A stretch of DNA of 64,000 bases from Eudorina sp. 2006-703-Eu-15 (GCA_003117195.1 BDSI01000134.1:188501-252500); one strand, 5' to 3'. Shown: positions 35,621 through 57,423, counted from the stretch's first letter. The notes: a model not told the origin generated them from the letters alone. Program-made: numbers and translations.

Positions 35621-38600
35621 TTAATGGAACGGGTCGCCGTACCCGGCCCCCGCAAAACACAAGCCCGTGGCGGGCGCAGGCATCGCCGTGGCGCCGCGCC
35701 CCAGCGCCAGGCACTCCAGCAGGGCCTCCTCCCGGCCCCCGCTGCGGCCCGCCCCGGGAGTGGACTCCCGCAGCGCCGTGCTGACCAGCACCCGCACCAT
35801 CCGGCGCAGGAAGCGGCTGCCCACCAGCTCGAAACACAGCGCCCGCTGCAGCTGCGGGTGCGGGGTGGCTGCTGGCGCGGCATTCGGCGGCTGTGCGGCC
35901 TCGCCAGCAGGAGATGGACGTGGCGACCCCGCGGCGGAGTCGGGCGGGTGCTGGCCTGGATTGCTGAGATGCTGCCCTGTGGCCATGGTGCTGCTGGCTG
36001 TTGCGGAGTCGGCTTTGGTTCCTGGCACTGCGGAAAGCTGCGGCAGGCTCACGACGTGGCACCTGCAGCGGTGCAGGACGCACACGCCGTCTTTGCCTGC
36101 GGGGGGAGGCAGCGGCGGGCCGGAGAGGCTGGCTTTAGAAAAAAGGCAAACAACCCAGGTGGGGGACGGCCGCGAAGTCCATCACACACACACGACTGCC
36201 CTCGCGCTTCTCCCCGCGGGCCGGCCCTCACACCCCCAGCATGTCCGTCATCAACGCTCCTCACCGTCCGTCCAGGACCCCAGGGAGATTTCAACCGTTG
36301 AACCGTTTAAGAAACCCTAGGTTTAACCCGTTCCGCCCCGCTCCCACCACCCCGGCACCCCCGTCGCCGCTCCTGCTCCCACCCGGCGGCGTGTCCCTGG
36401 CACATGCCAGGTAGTCCAGCGGGCGGCCCTCCAGTGCCGCCAGCATGCGGCCCAGGAGCTCGGGGTCGGGGTCCAGGCAGTACACCTCGGGAGGGATGGG
36501 CGGCGGATGTGTCCCCCCTGGAGCCCCAGGCCCCTGCCCCTGCCCTGGCTTAGGCCCCGACTCAGGCCCAGGCCCCGACTCAGGCCCTGGCTCAGGCCCT
36601 GGCTCAGGCCCCGGCCCAGGCTTAGGCCTCGACTCAGGCCCCAGCTCGGGCTCAGGACCCGACCCAGGCCCCGGCCCAGGCTCGGGCAGCGATTGGCTGG
36701 ACCGCAGCGGATCGTCGCTGGACGAGGCACCAGCCACCGTGGAGGCCTGCGTTACCGCTGCCGGAGCACCTGACACTGCGCCGCCGTCCGCCGCCAGTGC
36801 GGCCTGCCCAACCGCAGTCGCACGGCCGTCGGAGGGCTCCGAGGTGGTGACGGAGGTGGCGGCGGGGCCGGGGCGGTTGCCGCAGCTCTTGGCGCTGGCG
36901 GTGGCTGCCCGGGTGGCCGGCGGTCGCAGGGGAAACACGTACACGTACCTACCGGGTGTCACAACGGGCGGAAAGTCCATGTCACACGCTGGAAGCGGGG
37001 CCACGCAGCTGCTGCTGCTGCTGCAGCGGGGGCTGTGCCCCGACTGCCCCGGCACGGCATCCAAAACCCGCACCATCAACAACCCACGGGGTGGGCACGC
37101 AAGGCGATCGGGGCCGGCATCAGGGCTGCTGCACTCCTCCCTCGCAAACCCGCCCCACGCCCCGGGACCTCCTCTATCCCCACCTGCGCCACTGGGCGCT
37201 GAAGGTGGCGTGGAACTGCCGGGGCACTTCCTCGACGCTCAAAACACGCAGATGGTCCGGCTGTAGCCCGTCCGCTACCCGAATGATGTCCTCGGGCTGT
37301 AGCGCCCGCCAGGAGTAGAAGGAGAAGGGCTGTCCGGAGCGGCGGCAGCGGCATGCGGGGGCAGAGGCGCGCGGCGGCCCGTGAGGCGAAGGAGACAAAG
37401 AAGCAGGCGAGTGCGTGTGCTTAGGAATGATTATGCTGCAGGCCGCAGGAGGAGGTGAGTATGCTGCTCAGCGAGTGCGACAACGGGCGGGCCGCAGTGC
37501 GCAGGGGTGAGGACACAACATAGGATATACGGTACGCGCTGTGCGGAGGTCGATCAGGGTTTCCTGTTGTCTCGATCGCAAACGATGACGGATGGTCGGT
37601 CCTTCAGGTGCACTGGCGGCCGCGCTGTTGACGCAATTGTCGTCTGTACACTATACTGTCACATTTCCCCGACTGGACAAGATAGGTACCGCCCGCCACA
37701 GGACACGGCGCGATACGACCCCGGGGGCCCCGCCCCGTGCACCGCCGCTCAACTCCTGCGCCCACCATGCCGTACGCGTGCACCCCGGCGTCGGTCCGCC
37801 CTGCCGATGACACCACCACCCGCTCCGCCTTCCGTCCGCGAGTCGAGGCGTCGCCCGCGACCTCGTCACCGCCCACCAGGCCCTGCAAGCCCGCCTGATC
37901 AGGCAACAGGTGCGGGGGGCAGTAGGCACCACACGCCGGGCACGCAACCACAACTCGGGGGACAGGCTTCGCCCCATGCGGTCTCCCCGGTCAGCCGCGG
38001 GAAGCGCCGGATTCAGGAGGCCGGATTCAGGAGGGTTTGGATAGGTCGACGGTGGCAGGAAACCGCGGCGCAGGTCGAGACACTGCAGGGCAGCTGTCTG
38101 CTCTACATCACACGTTCACACCCGCCTTTCGCGTGTCAACATCCGCGTGTGCGAGTGTGTATCGCAAGCGCATGCCACTCGGTGTACGGCGGTGTCAACG
38201 CAGACGCCGCCGCCGAATCCCCGCGTGCCCCGTGGATGCCCCCCCGGGGGAAGGCCCTTCCTGCAGCTGAACGAGTTCGCCTTGGGTGCCGCAGAGGCTG
38301 TGCCGGAGTGTCGGATGGTTGTAGCGGCTGCACATCGGGGCATCGGGCGCCGCACCAGGCGCCGGGGGGGGGTTCGTTCGGAGACCCGCCGCGTCAGTTG
38401 ACCCCCGCCGCGCCTGGTAAGCTCTCAAGGCCGCCCTTACCTCCAGTGCCCCCTGCAGCGTGTTGCGCCCCCGCTGGAAGGCCCAGCCCGCCCACGCGCG
38501 GCCAAAGTAACTGACCGTCACCTGCATGGCCCCAAGAGGGGCCGTGTGGGCAGGTCGGTGGGTGGGTTGGGAGGGTCGGGGGCGGGGCCGTGGCGATGGG

Positions 38601-38795
38601 GAAGCGCGCGGCCCGCTGGGGCGCGTCAGAAGACGCCGCCCGCACCCGAGGCGCCCTCCTGTTGGCGCCCTCCTAGGGGTGTGCGTGCGTCGGATTACGG
38701 TGGGAGTGCCTTGCGGGCGGCTGCGGCAGACCAGGCCAACCATGTCGAATGCCGCGAGAAAGTGCTCACCTTTCTGGAGTGCACAATGTCACTAT

Positions 38796-38827
<32 letters not shown>

Positions 38828-40634
38828 CTTCCGCTTTGGCTCCAGGGAGCGCACACAGCCGAGCTGCCGGAAGAGAGCTGAGAGACAAGGTCGCCAGCGT
38901 GCGGGGGCCCCTGCTGCGCACGTGTTCGTCCCCTGGGACTGCTGCCGTACAAGGGGTCAGTGCCCGTACACACCCACGTCATCACAGGTGCACGCGTGCA
39001 ACCCCATGCGACGCCGCCGTCGCCAATCGCCAAAGCGCGGCGGGCGGTGGACAATTTAGTGGCATGAAAACCACCCGTGCACCATATACCTTGTACGTGT
39101 GCCGCTGCTTTCCACCCGTGGGCCGCGTCCCTCGTGACCTGCCGGTCGGACCAGCTTTGCCGCCCTCCGACCTCCCGAGGTCCCCGGCGCTGCCATCCCT
39201 GCCGCTGACGTCATCGCCTGGGGCGGCTGCGGCGGCGCCGGTGCTGGCCGCCGCCGCCGCCGCCCCGCCATCCGGCAGCCGATCACCCGCGGGTCCGCCG
39301 CCCTCACCCCGGGCGTCTGGGACGCGGGAAGCTATCCGGGTCTCTAGCCCCACATCCGATGGCTGCGGAGCTGCCATGGCTGCTGCGGCTGCTACAGCTG
39401 CTGCTACGGCTATTGCTTCTGCTGCCGCTGGCGATCGTGATGTCAGGTCTGCGTCCACGGCTTGCGGGCCCGTACCGGCTCCACAGCCCCCCTGGGCGGG
39501 CGGGAGCCGCTGATGCGCGCAGGCGTCTAGACTGAACTTGTGGGGTTCCTGAGGTCAGCGGGCAGCACACAGCCAAAGGGACGAGACAGTGTCAAGCGGG
39601 GGCAAGGGTGGCCTACCAGTGGCAAGCCTGTACCGGCAGGGGCGGGCAGTGAGCCCGAACGTGTTACGGGATCTCTCCATTGTGTGGACTGCAACATGAC
39701 GCCCCGGTTGGGGTGCGCGGTAAGCCGGTAACAGTTCAGTCATCAACTTGTCCATTCATGTCACACTGTCGTCATCCCACACCATACCTGTGCTGCTGGG
39801 CGGGACGAGACGTGTGGGACGTGCACCATACCGGGTGCTGCCGGCACGTGTCCTCGCACAATTCCCATTTCCCGGCTGATGCGAATACCGTACCAGGCCG
39901 GTGAGCCCGCACCAGGCCTTAAATCTACACGGCGCTCCGAAACCCGATGCGGTGCGTGCCCCCAGATAAACCGCCGATACCCCGGCCAGAGCACGGGGCC
40001 TCCTGGCCTCCTGCCCAACGTCCCCCGATATAGGGTCCGCGCAATATAAGGCCCTCGCATTTCGTACAGACAGCGACCCACCCTTACCTGCAGGCCCAGG
40101 CTGGAAAGGCCGGCCCGGCCACACACCAGCGCCTCGAAGAAATCCTCAACGGCCTGTTGCAGGGAGTGGGTGCGGCTGTGGTGGGGCGTGCCGGGTGGCG
40201 ACATCGCGACGGGTACAGCGGATAAGTCGTGAAGGGCAAGCGATCTAGGGTGTGCCCGTGGCAGGGTGCGCCGCAGGTACCTTTCCTCTGCATCCACCAG
40301 TGGTGGCGACACCTACACCTACACCTACCTGCCAGTTGCGGTGGACCGTGAGGTACTCCTTTTGCTCCCAGGCGCTCCAACCGGGTTCGGAAGGCGCGGA
40401 ATGAGACAGGGATTTGGTGGTGGCGGCGATGGTTGTTGTTGTTGTTGTTGGGGTGGTGGTGGTGGTGGTGATACGAGTCGCGCGCGACAGTTCGTGCAGT
40501 CGCCCTGCGGCGAGCCCTCCATCGCTTCCCCCGTCGGTATGTGGTTGATGGGTCTGCCGCTCTCGGCGCTGCAGTTGAAACGGATCTGGTGGCGGCGAGT
40601 GGCGCTCATTGGTTGCGGGAGCACCGGTTGTCAT
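35621..40634 (-). CDS. TruA-family tRNA pseudouridine synthase
   Basis: Coding blocks on the minus strand, 5' to 3': about 40634-40329, 40312-40088, an Ala/Gly-rich exon ending at 39090, 38521-38441, 37882-37766, 37329-37184, 36948-about 36395, and a last exon ending TAA at 35621-35623. Resolved junctions agree in phase. The catalytic module is clear: HTYK|VTVSYFGRAWAGWAFQRG and NTLQGALE open the domain. The active-site loop SSAGRTDAGVHAYG carries the nucleophilic Asp (codon 37790-37792). These are followed by FHATFSAQWRR|YVYVFPL, and the C-terminal FLRRMVRVLVSTALRE with LLECLALGRG, ATAMPAPATGLCF and AGAGYGDPFH. TruA enzymes isomerise uridines in the tRNA anticodon arm. Odd points: a long N-terminal extension whose start (ATG at 40632-40634) is a guess, and a Pro/Gly/Glu minisatellite inserted in the 36.4-36.9 kb exon. 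The acceptor of the last exon is uncertain. Confidence 0.78.
36525..36690. repeat. In-frame PG/PE-type coding minisatellite in the TruA gene
   Basis: Tandem CTCAGGCCC and GGCCCAGGC units encode alternating GPEP, GPES and GPKP on the minus strand, in frame with YVYVFPL upstream and LDPDPELLGRMLAALEG downstream. Confidence 0.75.
38796..38827. repeat. (ATG)n microsatellite
   Basis: Ten or so ATG/GAT triplets in the TruA intron between 38521 and 39090. Confidence 0.9.
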
Positions 40635-42543
40635 CTCAACACAGCGCCCGCCACGGATGCGATCCCCTTTTGTATCTGCTGGTGGAGAGCCAATGATTAT
40701 CGACAATCAGGCGAGAGAGAAGGTATCGACCTAGTAATGGGCATTGCGGCAATGCCATTGAATCTTCCCTTGGTCACATGAACCCTTCTTGAACAACCTG
40801 GCCTGCAATATCGGCTTTGGCACCATCTGAAGCGTACGCAGTGCGTACGAATTGTTTGCCGATGGCTCTCGCGCGTTTAAACCTGACGGGCGTTATAGAT
40901 ACTTAGTTGTAACCAATATTTTGCAAATACTGAATCATTGCTCAATTGTTTGCCTCTTATCCATGGAAGGCGCCAAAGCAGCATGCCTTACTAAACCAGC
41001 TGGCACTCAACGACATTTTTTGACTTGCTGTTAACATGTTATCGTTATCAGCATGCTGATGTTCCCTTAATAATATGAGCTCTCTTGCGTAGGTGGGAGC
41101 TTACTTTGTCGATACCATTTCAGCAAGAGTGTGGTTTTCGCAATGTAGGAGCAGTAAACGTAATTGTAAGACTCTGTAACGTACATGTCATTTGCGGTTG
41201 GCCGTTTGGGCGGCCGCAAAGCTTCCTGTGACTTGGTACGTAACGTAATATTGCGGCACCTCGTTCAACTTCACGCAATCCGCCGAGAAAGCTTGGCAGC
41301 TGTGCTGTTCTTCGTCGGTCGGCGGGCACACGAAGCGGAACCAGGGGACGGCGCTGAGTGCGTTCCGCGAGCACACCTGCATGCCTCAAATCATGTTTTG
41401 CCCTTTGACCCCTTTGACATCCAAACATCACGGGTATGCATCGCCATCCACCACAGTGCATTTACCTGTGGGGATGCTGCGCCCCGTTCCGGTGTTCTCT
41501 TGCCCAACCTCCCTCCCCGTTGCGCTCCTTTGCGCTCCCACGCGCGGATTCCGATGATCCCGGCTGCTGCCCTGCAGTCCCACCACGGCCTCCGCGGCCT
41601 CGGATCCCCAGCGACCCCGTGCAGCCCGAGCGCTGCCCAGCGACCGCCGCCCCCGCGGGACTCCCACCCCAGCGCCTGGATACGGATGGTCCCCGGCGCG
41701 CTGACGCTCGGCCTCGCCTCCGCCTCGTCCACCGCCCGTGGCCAGCCCCCGTCGGCCGCCCCGTCCCGTCACGACGGCACGCGCTGGCGCTCGCGGTCGT
41801 CCGCCTGGAGCCACTCCCCGGGGCACACCACCTGGAGCCTCTCCCCGGGGCACACACCGGCGGGCGGCGCGGCCGCTGCCGGTGCCGCCACGTCCGCGGC
41901 TGCTGCTGCTGTTGCTGCTGCTGCGGCAGGGGGCCCAATGACCCCTCTTCCCGGGCGGGCAGTTCACTGGTTCTCCTGGGCCAGGTCGCGGAACGGCCCC
42001 ACGGCGCATCCTCTCTCACCGCTGTGCTCAGTGGCGCTGACGGGGCCGCCGCGTCGGCAGCCGTCGGCGCTGCTTGCAGCAGCAGCAGGAGGTGGAGGTG
42101 CAGCAGCAGCAGCAGCAGCAGCCCGGGTCCTGCGGGGCTGGGGGACCCCGCAGTCGGTGGGGTTTTGGACGGGCTCACCGCACGCCACGGCCCCGGGCAG
42201 GTCCGCGGCGCCACCGCCGGCCCCAGCTGCAGTCTCAGCTCAGACCGCATCCGCTGCCCGAACGCCCATCGCCGGCTCGGGTGCGGATGAGATGAGGTCG
42301 GACACGACGGGGAGTACGGCTTCGGCGGCGGCCGCGGCTTCGGCGGCGGGCAGGTCCAGGGCGATCACGGCGGCGGCGGAGCCGCCGCCGCGGCCGCCGC
42401 CACTGCCGCCAACGCAGGCGGCGGATGCCGCCAGTGACGTGACGGCACCGGCGGTGTGGGGACCGCGGCGGCCGCCGCCCCCATCGACCTCACCCTCACC
42501 CTCGTCGGCGTGGGCGTCGTTCACTGTGTACAGCCTGCCGGGC
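40635..42543. other. Divergent spacer and 5' low-complexity stretch
   Basis: The AT-richer spacer 40750-41200 separates the minus-strand TruA gene from the + strand exonuclease gene, so a shared bidirectional promoter region is possible. From 41185 a single + frame stays open into the exonuclease exon. Up to about 42500 it is only Ala/Ser/Pro-rich, so it may be 5' UTR, intron or a disordered N-terminus. Confidence 0.4.
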
Positions 42544-43688
42544 ATGGCTCCAGGGGGCCATCCCGGCTACCAGGCCTCCGCCGAGGAGCTGCTGGCGGCG
42601 GTGGCGGCGGCGGCGCCCACGCAGCGCGCCGTGTGGTCGGCGGTTTCGGAGCTGATGCCGCTGCTGCTGCACGTCACTGCGGACGGCCCCCTGCGCGGCT
42701 TCGCGGTGGACGTGGAGGCGACGGGCCTGAACTGGCGGACGGAGAGGATCGTGGAGCTGGCGGCGGTCGATCTCACGACGGGCGACACCTTCGCGACGCT
42801 CATCAACCCCGTCGGCCGCGGCCGCGCCGTACAGATCGACCCACGGGTCGTCGCCATCACGGGCATCACGCCGGCGATGCTGCACCACGCGCCCACTGAC
42901 CCGTGGGTCGCCCTGTCGTTCCTGTGCTGGCTGTACCAGCGCTGCCGCGCCGGCGGCGGGGTGCGACCGGCGCTGTTGGGGCACAACCTGCGGGTGTTCG
43001 ACGTGCCGTTCCTGGCGCGGCTGCTGGGGCGGCAGGGCTGCCTGCTGCCCACCTCCTGGTGTGGGGCGGACACGCTCAGACTGGCGCGCAGGTGGCGGCT
43101 GTGGCCGGGGCGGGACGCAAGGCTGCAGGTGATGACGTCACCAACGGGATGACAGCTCCGGGGGCAGGCGGTCGTACAGGAAATTGACACGCGTGTATCC
43201 GAACGCGTTTATCCGAGCGCCGCGGACTGCCTGAGGGGAGGAAGGGTGTGCCGGTGCGAGGCGGTGTGTGTTGGAGTGGTGGGCGCCTGCGAGCTGAATT
43301 GTGGGCCTGGGAGCTGGGCCAGCGGTAGATGGGTCCAGGCACCGTATCGTGCAGGGGCAGGTGGCGGGGAGCGGTGCGCGAGGACGCGCGCCGCGCTCCG
43401 CACTGAGCTCCCAGCGCCGCGAGGATGGACACCCGTGTGCGGCCTTCCGGAAACCAACCTGCCGCCTTACACGGCCCCCCCCCGCCCCGCCCCCCGCCGC
43501 CGTAGACCCTGCGGGAGCTGTACGACATACCCGCACGTGCCGCCCACCGGGCCCTCCCTGACGCGCTGCTCACTGTGGACGTCCTGGCGGCCATGCTGCG
43601 GCACCGGGCCGCGGGGGGGCCGCACCGGGCGGTGGAGGCGCCGCACAGCGGGGAGCCGCCCCTGGAGCCTCGGGAGGTGGTGCAGCAG
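42544..43688 (+). CDS. DEDDh 3'-5' exonuclease domain (DnaQ/RNase T-like)
   Basis: Two exons, to 43128 and 43506-43688, join in phase 0. ExoI is FAVDVEATGLNW (catalytic Asp and Glu at 42709 and 42715) with VELAAVDLTTGDTF and LINP. ExoII is GHNLRVFDVPFL, and ExoIII is AHRALPDALLTVDVL. The full D-E-D-H-D set is present, so the domain should be catalytically competent on DNA or RNA 3' ends. The start is not fixed: ATG 42544 (MAPGGHPGYQ) is the nearest plausible Met, but the frame is open far upstream. The next downstream exon (44951) joins in phase 0, so this may be the N-terminal part of the RecG-like protein that follows rather than a separate gene. Confidence 0.75.
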
Positions 43689-43872
43689 GTGATGATCCGC
43701 GGGTCGGTGTACGAGAGAGAGAACTGCGGGTCGGTGTACGGTATGTGTGTACGAAGAAACTGAGCCGCGAGAGGCTGAACCCAGCGTGTGCGTGTGTGGA
43801 AGAAAACGTATGTGTGTGTGTGTGTGTGTGTGTTTAGAATTGCAACCCGCCCGCCCGCCCGATCCCAGTGTG

Positions 43873-43981
<109 letters not shown>

Positions 43982-44647
43982 CAAAGAGAAAAGCTGAGCC
44001 GCGAAAAAGCTGACCCGTGTCCAGCAATGCAACCGACGACTGAGACCGAGACCAGAGTTACCAATATGCCAGGGCGAAATATGTCGTCCATAAGGAGTCC
44101 CAAGGTGGTGTAGGCCGTGATGCTGCAGCGCCCCGTATCGTTGTCGAGCGCCGGTGGGCGCCGGGACGCCAGCAGAAGCAGCGGCTATGACGTCGTAGGC
44201 TAATGCAGATGAAAACTCTACTAAGCTACCTACTGATCCTAAGGTGCAGCAAAAGCAAGGGCGTATGCGTCAACAGCGCGTGCAATGCCGACAGCAAGCA
44301 AGTGCCCGGCACAACCGTCCCAGCCCGTGCAGAAGGAAAAGATACTGACCTGAATGCAGAAACGGGAGCACCAAGCGAAGCAGCACCGTCAGTGGTTAGC
44401 GAAGCGAAGTCGGAGGACATGCAAGGCGGATGGCAAGACAGGGACACACGTGAGCGCGACGGTCCTAAAAGTTGTTAGTAAGAAGGAAAAAAACGAGCAA
44501 AGCAAATGGAATGCAAAGATGCGGGTGCCGAATTTGCAGTGATGTGCCGGGTACGAACGCGGTCAACGGCCGGCACAGCGCAGGGGCAAAGAACTAATAG
44601 CAGATGCTGCGGACTGCCGGCGTGCGGACTCTCACAGAGCTCCCCAC

Positions 44648-44682
<35 letters not shown>

Positions 44683-44845
44683 GTGTGAGGCACCCGGACT
44701 GGGACACGCGGACGGTCGGACGAGGGGGAGGTGACCGGTACACACTTCGGATCGGGAGGCGCAGCCTTGAGCTTGTCCTCAGCTGCTCACGGCCATGGGA
44801 GCCCTTGGGACAGCCGAGGGACCCCCAAGAACACCCTGGAGCAGC

Positions 44846-44895
44846 TAAGCTAAGCAAAGCTAAGCTAAGCTAAGCTAAGCTAAGCTAAGCTAAGC
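44846..44895. repeat. (TAAGC)n microsatellite
   Basis: About nine AGCTA/TAAGC pentamers just upstream of the 44951 exon. Confidence 0.9.
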
Positions 44896-44950
44896 TCTGG
44901 CCACGTGGAGCCGTCACCATACCTACGTCCGTCTCTGCTGCCGTCCGCAG

Positions 44951-46116
44951 GCCCTCAACGACGGCTCGCTCACCTGGTTCGAGGCGCCTCAAGGGACCAA
45001 CACCAATCCGACCCCCTCGCCGCCCTCGCAGCCCCGGTTGCCCCGGTCCGCCGGGGCCTCCCCGGAGCAGGCGGCGCCACCGCGGGGCGACATCCTGCCG
45101 CTGCTGCCCTGGCAGCGGATGAGGGAACTGCTGCTGCATCTCAAGGAGGGGCCCTCGGCGGCGGCGGCGCCGGCGGCGGCGGCGCCAGCGGCAGCGGCGG
45201 CGCCAGCGGCAGCGGCGCCGGGGGAGGGTGCGGCGGCGGACGCGAGCCGAGCAGCGCTAGAGACAACCGTGTCTGGCCAGGGGCTGCACACGGACCACCT
45301 AGGTGCACCGGCGGCGACGTTGCATGGTGAGGACAGCAGCGGTACCAGCAGCGGCTCGGACGTCACGGCACCGACTGATGCGGCGACGGCGGCGGCGTTC
45401 GTCAACCGCGGCGAGGGCGGCGGCGGGGCCGGCAATCCCTGGGCGGCTGGCGGTGGCGGCGGCGGCGGCGGCGGCGTGCCTGACGCCACCGCCGCGGGGC
45501 CCCGCCGTCGGTCCGCGGGCAGCGGCGGTTGGACGATGGCGGACGTGCTGCTCAACCACACGGCGACGGCGCGCATGAGGGCCGCAACCACACTGGTGGG
45601 TAGGTGGGCCGGGGTTTTGCTGGTCAGCATCCGTACTACACGTTGGGTTGAAGACCCACGGGTTGAATGGCCCCATGACGAGGGCTTATACATGGGTGAA
45701 CCAAAGGGGGGAACGCCGTGCTGGAGTGGGTTGGGTTGGGCTGGTTACATGGATGGGCGCTGCGCGCAGAATGGGCCGCGGAAAGGGTAACCCTGGGGGA
45801 CGGACGGATGGGTGGTTCAGTGTACGGCATTTCGTTTTCAAGCACAAGCAAGCGCAACCTCCCCCCGGCCCCCCTCGCGCCATAACTGACCAACCACCAA
45901 CCACCAACCGTCAAAATTCCCCCGCCCGCACGTGCACCGTGGCAGCCCTCCTCTCACGGACCCGACTTCAACAGCGCACCGCAGCGGTGGTCTGTACGGC
46001 ACCCCAGAAACGAGCCGTACGGCCTTCCCGAGCCGGGCGAGGAGCTGCCGGCCTCCCAGGACGTCCCCCGGCCGGCGGTGCGGGGCCCGCTGCATATGGC
46101 GCTTGAGGCCGGCGGG
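44951..46116 (+). CDS. Linker exons between exonuclease and helicase
   Basis: Exon 44951-45595 reads ALNDGSLTWFEAPQG, then an Ala/Gly-rich stretch containing DILPLLPWQRMRELLLHLKE, and ends MADVLLNHTATARMRAATTL. Exon 45946-46116 reads PSSHGPDFNSAPQRW to GPLHMALEAGG. Both begin and end in phase 0, with good acceptors (CCGCAG, GGCAG) and donors (GTGGGT, GTGAGC). They follow the exonuclease exon (phase 0) and precede a helicase exon with a phase-0 acceptor. I recognise no domain. They could be the exonuclease C-terminus, the helicase N-terminus, or the linker of one fused protein. Confidence 0.55.
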
Positions 46117-46769
46117 GTGAGCAGCTGAGCACTCGGGACTCGGGGCCGGGGGGCAGGGCAGGAGCGGGGGCGGGGGCGGGCATGTGGGGGCGGGGCGGCG
46201 GCGGGTGAAGGGAACCTCCGCGCATTGGAGGCAGCCGTCTGGTCGCCGCCCGTGGGATCGCCTCCCCTGGGGCTTTCACGGACGCGCCTCAAACTACGCG
46301 GGACCCGCGCGTTGCGTTGCGTCCAGAGAGACCAACCGCACCCATTTGAATCATAAATAATTCAGTTGGCTATCAAAAATCCAACCGAACTAACCAACGC
46401 AACCGACCTGTCACCGACCCACATCGCGTGTGGCGGCACACCCTAGAGTGATGTACCGTAGCCCGGGGGAACGAAGTGGGGGAGGGATGGAAGCTTTGGG
46501 ACGCATGCCGTGGTGTACGGCACATGAAGAGAGGAGGACGAGCAGGAAATGACGGGGAGGACATGGCGGGGGAGTTGCCGCAGTCCTCATCACCGCAGTT
46601 CGGCGCGCCCGCCGGCTCTGCGCTCCTCCGAAATTCCACACTGACCCATGGGACGGACTGGCCCCTGCCCCCCCTGCCGCCTGCCCCCTGCCGCCTGCTC
46701 CTTTCCCCCCGCCAACCCAACCTACTTAACCAACTCAACCAACACAACCAACTACTGGATGGCGGCCAG

Positions 46770-55430
<8,661 letters not shown>

Positions 55431-55573
55431 AAGGGTTGTTGCGATGCGCTCAGTTAGGGAGAAGAGCTTCAAGGTATGCAACAGCGTGGAGTATTGTGGG
55501 TGGAACTAACGAGGCATATAGAAAAGCTGGCGGATGATTTGGGAAGGCAGGTAGTCGGTGACGTACAGCGCGG

Positions 55574-55578
55574 TGTAA
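55574..55578 (+). terminator. TGTAA poly(A) signal for the RecG gene
   Basis: TGTAA lies 144 bases after the stop at 55430. Confidence 0.6.
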
Positions 55579-55859
55579 CGTCGACAAGCTTGGCGACAAG
55601 AGATAAACGTACCTGTTAGATTTTGTCACATGCCGATATAATAATATATTTATGATCACATCTAACGACAGTTTAACATTTTGGTGTGGGAGTACCGAAA
55701 CAACAGTCATGTTTTTAGTGGAAAGCTCTGCTCTGGCAGAGGAACGTCGCGGCAGACTTACGCTGTGGCCTTTACATCTCCACTGACCGCCGGGACTGTC
55801 GAACGATTCGGAATTTTCGCTTGCGAAAACCGCAAGCGGTTACACGCAAGCGCGCAGCT
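55579..55859. other. Short AT-rich intergenic and 5' region
   Basis: AT-rich spacer between the RecG gene and the membrane protein gene, likely holding the promoter of the latter. No clear TATA box can be assigned. Confidence 0.4.
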
Positions 55860-57423
55860 ATGTTCGGCCCACGTGTATACTACGAATACGCGCAAGAGCC
55901 AAAGACATGCACACCTTATAATATTGGAGTTAACGCGATTTTCCTTGCCTGCATACCTTATTCAGTCGTTACCGCCCTGCATGACACGCATCTTGAGCTT
56001 TCCCTGATTCTCGGGACAGCCTTCACAGGCGGCATAATACTCCTTGGGATAGTCCTTCGATTTCTGGGCGGCTACAGGGTAAGCAAGCAGCATCTGTCCT
56101 TCAGCAACTTTCGGGCCCCGCATGTTGTCCGACCAATCAGGTCAGCTCACCCGTTTGCCGCCCACGCCAACATCCATCCACCTCAAAACAAACATCGCAG
56201 ACATGGCCATTCGCTTTCGAGCTGTTTATGCTGGCGGTCAACGCCGTACTGCTGGGCTTTTCCTACCCACAGCCCGACGTCATCACCACGTACCTGCCCT
56301 TCATCTCCAACGCCTTCTACGCCACGTTCGCTTTGGTAAGCCCCACTTCCCATGACACGACTCCTCCTCAATCCGCCCGATCAGCAGCGCACCCCCCACA
56401 AAAAATCGACGGGGCGCTTTCTTGGGCGCTGCGTGCTGGGCCCCGAACGACGGGGTGGCTAGGCGCCGGTAGGGGTGCGCACCCCGCGGCACCCCACGGC
56501 ATGCGTCCCCCGAAGTGGGTTTCGACGTTCCTCACACGCAACCCTCGGCGCCGCACATGCTCCTGCCCCTTATGACGGCCGCCTGGCTGCCGCCATCGCC
56601 GCCCGTAATTGTTTGATTGATTAATAATGTTGGTAACACACCCGCCGCCGGCTGCAAGCCGTCCCCTCTCCGGTGCACCGCCCAGCCCCGGGGGCGTCCC
56701 CGGGACCCGAGCCAGGCCTCCTAGGATCTGGATCTTGGATCCTGAATCCTGGATCCTGTCCGCGGCCCGCACTCACCCACCCACCCCCCACGGGGCTCAC
56801 GGGCCCCCGCAGGTCTCCATCATGATGACCGCGCCCTTCACGCTGCAGTACGTACGACAGTTCGTACCGGCCGCTGCTGGGACGCATGACAAGCTGGTCA
56901 AGGCGGCCTACGCCACAGCGTCCCTCTGGTGTGTTACCTTCATCACCAACACGCTGCTGTATCTGGTGGGTGGGTGGGTGGGTGGGTGGCTTGTGGTTAG
57001 GGGCGGAGGCAGGCCGTTCGCGCCTCCGAGGATGGCGAGTCCCGCACCCTATCGACATCCATACCCTCACCCGCACACCCACACACCCCGCCTCCTCACA
57101 CCCGCGCCTTCTCACATCCGCAGATCCCGGTTTGTCGCGGCAAAGACGCGGTCCACAGCAATGCGCTCAACCTGGCCTTCCGCATCATCCTCCCCATCAT
57201 CTTCGTCTTCCTGGCCGCCGTCTTCACCCGCCTGTGGCCCATCGGCGTGGCCCACCATCTGGTTGCCTCGCTGGGCTTCGACGGCGCACTGCGCAAGGTG
57301 GTGGTCAACCCACTGGCCATCCTGGGCGGCGCCAACGGCCTGCCTCCGCCGCCGCTGCCCCCCGGGCCCTACGCTAACGCGGTGCCGCCCCAGCCGCTGC
57401 AAGTGCAGGCGGCGGCGACGTGA
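55860..57423 (+). CDS. Multi-pass membrane protein, 268 aa, unknown family
   Basis: Exons 55860-56078, 56201-56335, 56813-56965 and 57124-57423 (TGA) are all phase 0. The ATG at 55860 starts MFGPRVYYEYAQEPKTCTPY. Five or six hydrophobic segments are visible: NIGVNAIFLACIPYSVVTAL, ILGTAFTGGIILLGIVLRFL, FELFMLAVNAVLLGF, a stretch through FISNAFYATFAL, ASLWCVTFITNTLLYL, and RIILPIIFVFLAAVF. The C-terminal tail is Pro-rich and polar. The acceptor at 56200 is preferred over one at 56221 because it gives TWPFAFELFML and keeps the hydrophobic run intact. I do not recognise a family; the small size and several helices fit a channel, carrier or membrane scaffold, but that is inference only. No signal peptide or Cys-rich domain is seen. 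Confidence 0.7.

Noticed and set aside
41185..42543. Upstream half of the 655-codon ORF as a long N-terminus of the exonuclease
   Set aside because: It is open only because of GC-rich low-complexity composition, with no domain or targeting pattern I can defend. The coding start was left undecided rather than placed at 41185.
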